Below are positions 45,512 to 53,969 of a DNA stretch of 64,000 nucleotides, piece by piece. The position numbers were made by a program, and so were the translations under genes. Every line of letters begins with the position of its first letter. The first letter of the stretch is position 1. The notes beneath the pieces are model-generated. The model was not told the DNA's origin. It worked only from the letters and a program-made list of their open reading frames with translations, and made no database searches. The stretch is from contig CAZSAP010000011.1 in the NCBI GenBank assembly GCA_964604705.1, positions 1-64,000 of the forward strand. Direction: 5' to 3'. The DNA is from JAAXVQ01 sp964604705 (GTDB lineage Bacteria > Oederibacteriota > JAAXVQ01).

Positions 45512-46237
45512 TTAGTCGACTGATTCGCGCTTGATGCGACTCGGGTATTCTCGTTCCAGAACGCCTTCGATATGTCGGCGCAGATCCTTATCCACGGCCG
45601 AGATGGTTCGATTCCCATTGATCGTAACAAAATTATAGTTCGCGGCCAACCGCTTAAATTCGGCGGCCATTTTTTTCTGGTACTTAAGATAACTCTCAAA
45701 CCAATCCCGCGAAAGCCCCAAATCCATTCCCGACTCCCAATAATCCAAACTGGCATGGGCGTGCAAGGTCCGATCCACCAACGTACGCCAGGATGTATTT
45801 AGAAAAAAAACCGCACTCGGAACCAAGGCCATGGCATACAAGGATTCGACCCACTCCGGATCGGCTCCGCGTACAATGTCCCGCGCCATGAGGGTGAAAA
45901 TATAGCGGTCGGCCAAGACCACCGAACCGGCGCGCAAGGCGGGAATGATCGAGTTCTCAAGTTGATCGTAAAAATCCGTGGCGTAGAACAAGGACATCGT
46001 GCGCGGACTTAAGACATTCCCTTGTTTGGCTTGCTCAAGTGCCGGCCCTACCAATTCGGAACGCTTAAGCCCGACCTGGACCACCGCGTACCCTTTCTGC
46101 TCCAACCATGGGGTCAGGCGTTCGATGTGCGTGGACCTCCCGGACGAGTCCATACCCTCGATCACCATCAGGATGCCGGACAATTTGCCGGGTTCCACTT
46201 GCGGGGGAGGCATTTTGAAAAATCGATTGCTGCTCAT
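45512..46237 (-). CDS. Thymidylate-kinase-like P-loop protein with altered Walker A
   Basis: 241 residues. Overall it resembles thymidylate kinase: P-loop, DRYIF motif with ARDIVRG, and AGMDLGLSRD. The Walker A reads EGMDSSGRST, with Arg in place of the usual Lys, which normally weakens or abolishes ATP hydrolysis. It shares the W/F-x-S/A-G-M-D-L-x-L-S-x-D insertion with the next gene, of which it is a paralogue. It may be a non-catalytic or altered partner. Genes overlap or abut in one operon with Ppx/GppA. Not likely to be the housekeeping dTMP kinase. Confidence 0.82.
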   Translation of the reverse strand: MSSNRFFKMPPPQVEPGKLSGILMVIEGMDSSGRSTHIERLTPWLEQKGYAVVQVGLKRSELVGPALEQAKQGNVLSPRTMSLFYATDFYDQLENSIIPALRAGSVVLADRYIFTLMARDIVRGADPEWVESLYAMALVPSAVFFLNTSWRTLVDRTLHAHASLDYWESGMDLGLSRDWFESYLKYQKKMAAEFKRLAANYNFVTINGNRTISAVDKDLRRHIEGVLEREYPSRIKRESVD

Positions 46238-46239
46238 GG

Positions 46240-46917
46240 CTAGACCTCCCTCCTTTGGTGATATTGATCCAAATCAATGGTCCGACTAAGTATGTCTCGT
46301 ACGGTTTGCTGTTGGTCATGGACATTGGCCGTGGCATCCACGGGCGTAAACGTGTATTCCCGAATCATGCTCTCGTATTGCTCCCGGACCCGACCCTGGA
46401 AAATGCGGAAACTTTCTTCAATATCCGGCGAGAGATCCAAATCCATGCCGGCCTCAAAATATTTCAACTCCGGGCGGCCTTCTAAAATCCGCCCCAGGGC
46501 GGTCTCCAGCGGCAACTGAAAATAAAACGTGATGTCCGGCACGCGGGCAAACCCATAGAGCTTGCGCAGCCAGGTTTTGTCACAACCGCGGACCGCATCC
46601 CGGGCAAAGGAGGTGAACATGTACCGATCGCACAAGACGATAAACCCGCCTTTGAGCATGGGCAAGATTTGGCGCTCGTAGCGGTCGGCAAAGTCCGTGG
46701 CGTGAATAAGTGAAAACGTCGTGGGGGTCAGCAGCTGCCGTTTCTTCCCCTTTTTCGTGGCATCTTTCACGAGGAGGCTGGAATTCCATTCCGTGAAATG
46801 CACCCGGCAACCCTGGCTAATCAGCCACTGGTGCAAGAGATAGACTTGGGTGGATTTTCCAGATCCATCCAACCCTTCCACAGCAATCAACTTTCCGGTG
46901 ATGGGACGTTCGTGCAT
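46240..46917 (-). CDS. Thymidylate-kinase-like P-loop kinase
   Basis: 225 residues with an intact Walker A (EGLDGSGKST), the DRYMFTSFARDAVRG motif and FEAGMDLDLSPD. The usual dTMP-specific contacts are not obvious, and the pair with a second family member beside Ppx/GppA argues against a housekeeping dTMP kinase. ATG 46917 has AAAAGGAG, 14 bp after the Ppx/GppA stop. The substrate may be a nucleotide or polyphosphate-linked; this is inference. Confidence 0.85.
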   Translation of the reverse strand: MHERPITGKLIAVEGLDGSGKSTQVYLLHQWLISQGCRVHFTEWNSSLLVKDATKKGKKRQLLTPTTFSLIHATDFADRYERQILPMLKGGFIVLCDRYMFTSFARDAVRGCDKTWLRKLYGFARVPDITFYFQLPLETALGRILEGRPELKYFEAGMDLDLSPDIEESFRIFQGRVREQYESMIREYTFTPVDATANVHDQQQTVRDILSRTIDLDQYHQRREV

Positions 46918-46930
46918 AGGCCAACTCCTT

Positions 46931-48523
46931 TTAAGTAGTCACCCGCCGAACTCGGCGCTTAAACACTTTGCCAAACCACTCGGCTTTACGCTGCAAGGCC
47001 CAATGATCCAATTCATTCGCACCAGAGCCTGCGATGGCCAAATCCATTTGGCCCTTCCGCAGCCGGACATGTATGCGGCGAATCCGCTGGGCATGATCTC
47101 GGTCCAGAGCATCGGCAATCCTGAGCAAAGCCGAGAGACGGTCCACCCGTGTGCGATTCGCTCGGCTTAAACGTGCATAGGGTTCATGGGCCAAGGTGGG
47201 AACACTTTTCCGATGGTAGCGAGCCACCTGCGCGGTTAACTGCATATCGAGCGGAGAGAGTCCGGGCAATTCCGATTGTGCCAAAAGATAACCTGAATGC
47301 TTATGATGTTTTTTGTAACTGATAAAGGCACCGATGTCATGCAGGAGTGAAGCCACCAATAAAATCCGCTGATCGACGGGCCCTAGGCCATGTACGGTTT
47401 GAAGTTGTTCAAACAAAGAAAGCGCCATTCGACACACGTGCACGCCATGCGCTTCATCAAATTGATATCGCCGTCCCAAACTGACCGTGAGATTCCAAAG
47501 CTGTTTTTCCTGGTTCTCAGCATAGGAGGAATTCAAGGTCAGGCGGTCTGCCAAATCCAACAGGATGCCTTCTTTTGTGCCCACGAAAGGAACGTGGAGC
47601 ACCGCCTGGCCACTCAGGAGACCCAAATGAGCATACACCACGGCCGCAGGCAGAATGACATCGGCCCTATCGGGATGAATCCCCCAACGGTGGATGCGTT
47701 GGCTGAGTGTACAACGCGATAAACGGGCACTCCATTGTTTGAGGTCGCGGACTGTCACCGTGTGCATCCCGTTTTTTCCACTGGGATGCCCCATCAGCTT
47801 GGCCAATTCTTCGATGTTTCCGCCGGTGGCCATCACCCCGGCCCAAGGACCTGCCATACCTCCCAATGCCGGACGCAAAGTGGCGGTGTATTCCTCCATG
47901 AGGCGTAAAAACGTTCGCGGGGTTCCCGCCGAGGACCTGAACATGTCCCAAAGGCGAACCGCACCCACGGTATGGGTTTCCGAGACCACGACTCCCTGGC
48001 GGTTCACCAAGGCCAACTCCAAGCTACCTCCGCCCAAGTTGGCCAATAACCATGGTTTTCGCCCCAGGGGAATTCGAGGTTGAACCGCACGGAAAACCAA
48101 CTGCGTTTCCTCGGCTCCGCCAATGATTTCCAATGGCACTCCTGTTCGCGCCTTAACCTTTTGTACAAAGGCGTCGCCATTGCGGCTTTCCCGCACAGCA
48201 CTGGTGGCAATGGCCCGAACCTGTTCAATCTGCAGCACCCGGAGTCGTTCCTGATAATGCGCCATGGCGCGCAATGCGGCCTGCATGACCTCGGGCGCCA
48301 AACGCCCGTCTTGAAACGTCCCACTCCCGAGCCGGATCGGCGCCCGCTCCGATTCCAGGACAATGTATTGATTGGGGGTCAGAAATTCAGCGGCCACAAA
48401 GCGTATGGCGTTGGACCCAACATCAATGGCGGCCAAACGCAAGGGAAAGGTCCGATCTTGGCGTCGGTACGCTTTTGGGGACGCATGGTTTTGTAAACCG
48501 GATGGTGTGCGTTTCACTGTCAT
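46931..48523 (-). CDS. Exopolyphosphatase/pppGpp phosphohydrolase (Ppx/GppA) with HD domain
   Basis: 530 residues. An actin-like ATPase fold opens with AAIDVGSNAIRFVAAE and GGAEETQLVF; LGGGSLELAL is the phosphate-binding loop. The C-terminal half is an HD-type helical domain (ASLLHDIGAFI plus HHKHSGYLL). It hydrolyses polyphosphate or pppGpp. I use ATG 48523 as start; a GTG nine codons upstream is also in frame. It heads an operon with the two P-loop kinases and CoA-disulfide reductase. Confidence 0.92.
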   Translation of the reverse strand: MTVKRTPSGLQNHASPKAYRRQDRTFPLRLAAIDVGSNAIRFVAAEFLTPNQYIVLESERAPIRLGSGTFQDGRLAPEVMQAALRAMAHYQERLRVLQIEQVRAIATSAVRESRNGDAFVQKVKARTGVPLEIIGGAEETQLVFRAVQPRIPLGRKPWLLANLGGGSLELALVNRQGVVVSETHTVGAVRLWDMFRSSAGTPRTFLRLMEEYTATLRPALGGMAGPWAGVMATGGNIEELAKLMGHPSGKNGMHTVTVRDLKQWSARLSRCTLSQRIHRWGIHPDRADVILPAAVVYAHLGLLSGQAVLHVPFVGTKEGILLDLADRLTLNSSYAENQEKQLWNLTVSLGRRYQFDEAHGVHVCRMALSLFEQLQTVHGLGPVDQRILLVASLLHDIGAFISYKKHHKHSGYLLAQSELPGLSPLDMQLTAQVARYHRKSVPTLAHEPYARLSRANRTRVDRLSALLRIADALDRDHAQRIRRIHVRLRKGQMDLAIAGSGANELDHWALQRKAEWFGKVFKRRVRRVTT

Positions 48524-48690
48524 GGAATAAAGCCCCACTCCTACAGCCACTGGATGTCGTCTTTAACGATGTACTCTATTTTACTCTTCGCGTCTGTAAA
48601 AATACATGAAAAGCTTATTTCACATTACGAATCGTCCGGTCCCAGGTTTATTTTCGCCTAAAAACACCGATACTTTAAAGAGAAACATGC

Positions 48691-51600
48691 ATGCTTGACT
48701 CCGAGGAAATCATGTTGGCTTTCTTCCAATTTCAGCTTGATTATATCTTGGCAACCGCCTGGGTCTGCGCGTGGTTTACCGCCGTGGTGGCTATGTTGCA
48801 CTACCGCTTCTCCCCCCGCTCGTTTCCCTGGTTAGGGCTATGCCTTTGGGCTTTTGCGGAAGGTCTTGGCTTTGCCTTTTCCCTGTTTAATCTCAGCCAC
48901 GCTTTTCCCACCTGGTTGATTTCGCTGCAAGTCCTGATGCAGTGGCTGGCTCTGCTTTCCCTCTTTGAGAGCATCCGGCGAGGGTATCTGCACTTGAGAG
49001 GGATCGCCTTTTTTTCCGGACTACGCAGTTGGTTGATTCTCGGCGGGTGCGTCCTTCTCGGGTATGGGATCGGCGGTGTCCAAGCGCTTTATTTTTGGTT
49101 ACCTACGTTCTTGCATGTCGTGTTGGGCCTGGTTGGAGGGTGGCTCTTAATGCATGCCTTCCCCCAGGAAAAACGCTGGCAAAAATGGCTGCGAACAGCT
49201 GGAATATGTCTTATCGGATACATGTTTTTAAAAACCTCATTGGGGTTGCTTAATGGACTCATGACATTGCCCAACCACCCCCTGGGCCCCGCTTCCAGGC
49301 TCTTACAGTTCAACGAGTACATTCCTCCCGCGTTTATCTTAACCGGACTCTTTCAACTCGCTTTCGGCATCAGCATTTGGCATGTCCTCTGGCCTTCCCG
49401 TGCTTCGGAAGATGCGTGGAAAATACCGATCCATTATCAACTATGGATATTCCCCGCCCTGTTCAGCGTCTTTATCTTCGGCTGGGTACTAACCCAGAAC
49501 GTGGGATTGAACCGCGTACAAGAATTACGTGAAACCTTGGTGGGGCATTTGCAAACCGCAGCGCAAATCATAACGCCTGAAACCATTAACTTGCTCCATC
49601 TGGAAGCGCCGAATGTGCCCTCGGAATTCTATCGTGACCTACAACAACGTTTTACCCGTGTTGGAGACTTCAATCCCAGCATTCGCTGGCTTTACCTCTT
49701 GGGTTATGAAAAAGGCATGGTCTATTTCCTTTTGGATTCCCAACCCACCCGCTACCGAGGGCTTGAACCCGAAACCCCGCCGGGTGAGCTCTATCCTGAA
49801 GCCAGCGACGAGCTGCTGCAAGCATTTCGCACACCGGGAAGCAAGCCGTTCATCGAAGGTCCTGTGTCCGACCGTTGGGGAACTTGGATCAGTGCTTTGG
49901 TACCTATTTGTCAGCCGCGCACCCATCGGGTGTTGGCCATTGTCGGCATGGACGTGGACTACTCCACCTGGCAAAAACGTGTTGCCCAATCACGCCTGGG
50001 CCCTATCGCCGCGGTGTTCTTTGCGGCCATGCTAAACATTATTTTCTTTGCCTATCTCTACCGTTCGTTGCATTCCGCAGCCCAGCAAGCTCAATCCGAG
50101 GCACGTTACCGTGCCTTATTCAGCAATATGCTCAACGGTTTTGCCTACCATCGCATACTCTTAGACGAAAACGGCAAACCCGAGGATTATATATTTCTCG
50201 AGATAAATAAAGCCTTTGAACGCGATACCGGCCTATTCAGCAAGCGAATTATTGGCAAGCGAGTCACAGAGATTTTACCCAACATTAAAACCTCCGATTT
50301 TGATTGGATCGGCACGTACGGCCAAGTGGCCTTGGGCGGACCGCCCTTGCATTTTGAACAATTTTACGGCGATCCCCTTAACCGCTGGTTTTCCATCTCG
50401 GTTTACAGTCCGAAGCCTGAATATTTCGCTACCATTATGGCAGACATCAGTGAAAGCAAGCAAAACCAGCAAAACCTGGTGCAGGCCAAAATTGCGATTG
50501 AGGAAGCGTTTGCCCAATTGGAGGCCACCAACGAACAACTCGAAACCGCCGTGATCCAAGCCGAACAAATGGCCAGCGCCGCCAATGCGGCCAACCTTGC
50601 GAAATCCGAATTTTTGGCCAACATGAGTCACGAGATCCGTACCCCGATGAATGGCATTTTAGGCATGAGTGATTTACTGTTAGAAACCCCGCTTAACCAA
50701 GAACAACGTGATTACCTGGATATGGTCAAAACCTCGGCTACTTCGCTGCTGAGCCTGCTCAACGACATTTTAGACTTTTCGAAAATCGAAGCCGGGAAAC
50801 TCGACCTGCACAACACCGAATTCAATCTACGCAATAGCTTGGAACACACATTAAAAATCATGAGCGTACGCGCACAAGAAAAAAAGCTCAATCTCACCTG
50901 CACTGTAGGACGCGACATTCCCGAAACCTTGTTTGGCGATGCTCACCGCCTGCGCCAGATACTAGTCAACCTCTTGGGCAATGCCCTCAAATTTACCGAC
51001 CATGGCGAGATCGTGGTTTCCGTAAGTCTCTTGGGTCAACACGACGAAAACGTGACCTTGCATTTTTCAGTGCGGGATACAGGTATCGGCATCGCGCCTG
51101 AAAAACTCGAGGTCATTTTTTCCCCCTTTGTCCAGGCCGATGGCTCAAGCACGCGAAAATTCGGTGGCACGGGCTTAGGCCTGGCCATTTCCCGACAGCT
51201 CACGGGATTGTTCGGTGGCAAACTCTGGGTGGAAAGCACTCAGGGAGTCGGCAGTAGTTTTCATTTCACCGTCAATCTGAGCATCCCACTCCAACAGGCG
51301 CCGCTTGCGACCTCCCCCGCCGCCTCTTTGGTCCCCAGAAAGGCACGAACCCCGCTCCGAATCTTGGTGGCCGAAGATAACTTTATCAATCAAACCCTGG
51401 TGGTCCGTTGGCTCACCAAATGGGGGCATACGGTGGCGACTGCGTCCGATGGCAAGGCTGCTTTCGAGTCCATGCGAGAGAATCACTACGATCTCATCTT
51501 AATGGACGTTCAGATGCCTGAAATGGATGGCTGCGAAGCGACGCGTGCCATCCGAGCCTTTGAAGCATCAACGGCAGGCAAGCATACACGAATCGTGGCC

Positions 51601-51723
51601 TTGACGGCGCATGCCATGAAAAACGACCAGGAAGCCTGCCTCCAGGCGGGTATGGACGATTATCTGACCAAACCCATTGACCCCGATGCCTTGTTTGCCT
51701 TGCTTGAAAAAAAACAGGTTTAA
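48691..51723 (+). CDS. Membrane hybrid histidine kinase with extracytoplasmic sensor
   Basis: 1010 residues. About seven hydrophobic helices (residues 1-235) are followed by another helix (about 248-268), a periplasmic domain of about 170 residues (Cache-like by layout), a helix (about 445-465), PAS (about 470-590), a coiled coil, HisKA with H647 (NMSHEIRTPMNG), HATPase_c (NLLGNALKFTDHG, GTGLGLAISRQL) and a receiver with D939 (MDVQMPEMDG). Start is 48691 or the in-frame ATG 48712, which has the better ribosome site (GAGGAAATC). The first helices look like a membrane-embedded 7TM sensor. Confidence 0.92.
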   Translation: MLDSEEIMLAFFQFQLDYILATAWVCAWFTAVVAMLHYRFSPRSFPWLGLCLWAFAEGLGFAFSLFNLSHAFPTWLISLQVLMQWLALLSLFESIRRGYLHLRGIAFFSGLRSWLILGGCVLLGYGIGGVQALYFWLPTFLHVVLGLVGGWLLMHAFPQEKRWQKWLRTAGICLIGYMFLKTSLGLLNGLMTLPNHPLGPASRLLQFNEYIPPAFILTGLFQLAFGISIWHVLWPSRASEDAWKIPIHYQLWIFPALFSVFIFGWVLTQNVGLNRVQELRETLVGHLQTAAQIITPETINLLHLEAPNVPSEFYRDLQQRFTRVGDFNPSIRWLYLLGYEKGMVYFLLDSQPTRYRGLEPETPPGELYPEASDELLQAFRTPGSKPFIEGPVSDRWGTWISALVPICQPRTHRVLAIVGMDVDYSTWQKRVAQSRLGPIAAVFFAAMLNIIFFAYLYRSLHSAAQQAQSEARYRALFSNMLNGFAYHRILLDENGKPEDYIFLEINKAFERDTGLFSKRIIGKRVTEILPNIKTSDFDWIGTYGQVALGGPPLHFEQFYGDPLNRWFSISVYSPKPEYFATIMADISESKQNQQNLVQAKIAIEEAFAQLEATNEQLETAVIQAEQMASAANAANLAKSEFLANMSHEIRTPMNGILGMSDLLLETPLNQEQRDYLDMVKTSATSLLSLLNDILDFSKIEAGKLDLHNTEFNLRNSLEHTLKIMSVRAQEKKLNLTCTVGRDIPETLFGDAHRLRQILVNLLGNALKFTDHGEIVVSVSLLGQHDENVTLHFSVRDTGIGIAPEKLEVIFSPFVQADGSSTRKFGGTGLGLAISRQLTGLFGGKLWVESTQGVGSSFHFTVNLSIPLQQAPLATSPAASLVPRKARTPLRILVAEDNFINQTLVVRWLTKWGHTVATASDGKAAFESMRENHYDLILMDVQMPEMDGCEATRAIRAFEASTAGKHTRIVALTAHAMKNDQEACLQAGMDDYLTKPIDPDALFALLEKKQV

Positions 51724-51749
51724 CCGCTAAAAAACCTTTTGAAAGCCGC

Positions 51750-51778
51750 TTGTTTTTTTAGAACCCCTGCGCTAAACT
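51750..51778 (+). promoter_or_regulatory. Sigma-70-like promoter of the iorAB cluster
   Basis: TTGTTT (51750-51755) and TAAACT (51773-51778) are separated by exactly 17 bp, 45 bp upstream of ATG 51824. The match is moderate (TTGACA/TATAAT with two mismatches each). Confidence 0.5.
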
Positions 51779-51823
51779 GGCACACAGTTTGTATCCCATT
51801 TTTTCATTGGTAGGAACCCAACT

Positions 51824-53425
51824 ATGACCCGATCCTTATTAAGTGGAAATGAAGCTCTGGCTCTGGCCGCCTTGGATGCCGGCGTTGCTTTAGGCGTAGG
51901 TTATCCCGGCACACCGTCGACCGAGATCTTGGAAAATTTTTATCAACTCGGCGGCAAGGCCCAATGGTCCCCCAATGAAAAAGTAGCCCTGGAAGTTGCC
52001 CTGGGTGCCGCCTTTGCCTCCACCCGCGCCCTGGCCACCATGAAACACGTGGGGGTCAATGTGGCCGCCGATCCGCTGTTCACCGCCGCGTACACCGGTG
52101 TCCCGGGCGCCCTCATCGTGGTCACGGCCGATGATCCGGGCATGGCTTCAAGTCAAAACGAACAAGACAACCGCCACTATGCCGAAGCCGCGGGTTTGCC
52201 CATGATCGAACCGGCCGACTCCCAGGAGGCCTACGATTTTTTCTTCACGGCCGTGGAGCTCTCCGAGCGTTGGCACATTCCCGTTCTCTTTCGCATGACC
52301 ACCCGTGTCTGCCACTCCAAGACCATTGTGGAACGCCGCTCCCAGACGCTGGCCGCATCCAAGCCCTATTTCGAGCGCGACCCCAAGAGCAAAGTCATGA
52401 TCCCAGCGTACGCGCGCCCGGCCCATCGCCGTTTGCGCCAAAAATTGCGTGAGATAGCGGCTTGGGGGGAAACTTCCACGCTCAATCAAACCGTGCCCGG
52501 TGACTCCACCTTGGGTCTGATCACGTCGGGCATTGCCTTCATGCATGCGCGCGAGGCCGCCCCGGAAGCCGCGGTGCTCAAACTGGGTCTGACGTACCCG
52601 CTCCCCCTGAAACGCATATCCGATTTTGTGCATGCCCAGACTCGCACCCTCGTGCTTGAAGAGGGCGATCCCTTCTTGGTTTCGTCTTTGCGCGCGGCCG
52701 GTCTTACGGTGGACGGCGCTCCGGAAATGTTCCGTTACAATGAATTGGACGTGGAACGCGTGTCCCGCATTCTGGCCAACGATACCACACCGGAAGCTCC
52801 CCCGCTACCCGGCAAACCTCCACAACTCTGTGTGGGCTGCCCGCACCGCAAAGCCTTTGAAATTCTCCGCCAAAAAGCCTGCATTGTGGCCGGCGACATT
52901 GGCTGTTACACCTTGGGGGTCCTCCCCCCGTTTGAAGCCATGGATACCTGTGTCTGCATGGGGGCGTCCATTGGCGTGGGCTTAGGATTGCGGCATACCC
53001 TGCCGGTGGATCAAGCGCGTAAAGTGGTGAGTGTTATTGGGGACTCGACCTTCATGCACAGCGGCCTAACCGGACTGGTGGAAATGGTCTACAATCCGCC
53101 CAAAACCGGACACGTGGTGCTCCTGCTGGACAACGGGACCACGGCCATGACCGGACTCCAGGAACACCCGGGCACCGGGCGCACCTTGGGCGGCGCTCCG
53201 ACACATAAGATTTCATTTGAAAATGTGGCCCACAGCCTCGGCATTCAAAATGTACATGTGGTGGATCCGCACACCGAGACCGAAGCCTTGGCCACCCTGA
53301 TTCAAAACGCCTTGGATTCGAGCGAACTAACCTTGATCATTGCACGCCGGCCATGTCTGTTGGCCGCCAAACATATTCATGCCGCGGAAAAAGCCGCAGT
53401 TGCCGGAGGCACCCATGTCGCTTAA
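51824..53425 (+). CDS. iorA: Indolepyruvate:ferredoxin oxidoreductase alpha subunit lacking the ferredoxin domain
   Basis: 533 residues. The pyrimidine and TPP domains are complete: GYPGTPSTEILENF at the start, CVGCPHRKAFEIL, GDIGCYTLG, CVCMGASIGVGLG and the TPP site GDSTFMHSGLTGL..NGTTAMTG (key residues GDS, N, T). Canonical IorA is about 600-650 residues with two [4Fe-4S] motifs at its end; here the chain stops near ARRPCLLAAKH and the next gene begins. It oxidises aryl 2-oxoacids to aryl-acetyl-CoA. ATG 51824 has AGGAAC upstream; iorB overlaps its end. Confidence 0.93.
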   Translation: MTRSLLSGNEALALAALDAGVALGVGYPGTPSTEILENFYQLGGKAQWSPNEKVALEVALGAAFASTRALATMKHVGVNVAADPLFTAAYTGVPGALIVVTADDPGMASSQNEQDNRHYAEAAGLPMIEPADSQEAYDFFFTAVELSERWHIPVLFRMTTRVCHSKTIVERRSQTLAASKPYFERDPKSKVMIPAYARPAHRRLRQKLREIAAWGETSTLNQTVPGDSTLGLITSGIAFMHAREAAPEAAVLKLGLTYPLPLKRISDFVHAQTRTLVLEEGDPFLVSSLRAAGLTVDGAPEMFRYNELDVERVSRILANDTTPEAPPLPGKPPQLCVGCPHRKAFEILRQKACIVAGDIGCYTLGVLPPFEAMDTCVCMGASIGVGLGLRHTLPVDQARKVVSVIGDSTFMHSGLTGLVEMVYNPPKTGHVVLLLDNGTTAMTGLQEHPGTGRTLGGAPTHKISFENVAHSLGIQNVHVVDPHTETEALATLIQNALDSSELTLIIARRPCLLAAKHIHAAEKAAVAGGTHVA

Positions 53426-53888
53426 CATCACCAACATCCGTATGGCCGGTTTGGGCGGGCAAGGCATCATCCGCGCCTCGGACATCTTGGCCGAAGTGGC
53501 CTTTCGTTCCGGCGTCGACGTTAAAAAAAGCGAACTGCACGGCATGAGCCAGCGGGGCGGCTCGGTTTCCTCCGATGTGCGCTTTGGCCCCCGTGTGTAC
53601 AGCCCCATGATTCCCAAAGGTGGCGCCGATTACCTGATCATTGTCTCGCCGGACCAAGTCGAGAACAACCTCCCAGCCTTGAAACCCGGTGGTGTTCTGA
53701 TCAAATCCGATGCGATTCCCGAAACAGAACTCCCCAACAAAAAAACGCTGAACCTGGCCCTGCTCGGGGTGCTGAGCAAGCACCTTCCGTTTTCCGAAGA
53801 ACTTTGGCTCTCGACCATTGAAGAAAGCTTCGAGCCGTCTTTCTATGCGGCCAATGAAAAAGCTTTTAAGCTTGGGCGCGGGAAGTAA
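53415..53888 (+). CDS. iorB: Indolepyruvate:ferredoxin oxidoreductase beta subunit (compact)
   Basis: 157 residues from ATG 53415 (GGAGG upstream), overlapping iorA. Family motifs MAGLGGQGIIRASDIL, ELHGMSQRGGSVSSDVRFG and YSPMIPKGGADYLI are clear. Canonical IorB is about 190-200 residues; the missing ~35 residues lie between KSDAIPETELPN and the NLALLGVLS helix. It may be a minimal form or have lost the part that contacts the ferredoxin domain. Confidence 0.92.
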   Translation: MSLNITNIRMAGLGGQGIIRASDILAEVAFRSGVDVKKSELHGMSQRGGSVSSDVRFGPRVYSPMIPKGGADYLIIVSPDQVENNLPALKPGGVLIKSDAIPETELPNKKTLNLALLGVLSKHLPFSEELWLSTIEESFEPSFYAANEKAFKLGRGK

Positions 53889-53896
53889 TCCGCGCC
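53876..53896 (+). terminator. Terminator overlapping the end of iorB
   Basis: A perfect 7-bp GC stem (53876-53882 with 53890-53896) is followed by TTTTTTATT. The iorB stop codon lies in the loop, so the terminator is partly inside the gene. It should reduce but maybe not stop reading into paaK. Confidence 0.85.
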
Positions 53897-53969
53897 TTTT
53901 TTATTAATCGATCTTGTATTGGTATCGCACGGACTTAACCGTACCCCATTTGTTACCAGGAGGTTGTGC

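Noticed and set aside
51778..51795. TGGCAC-N5-TTGTA, resembling a sigma-54 promoter before iorA
   Set aside because: The essential GC at -12 is missing; the sigma-70-like pair just upstream fits better.
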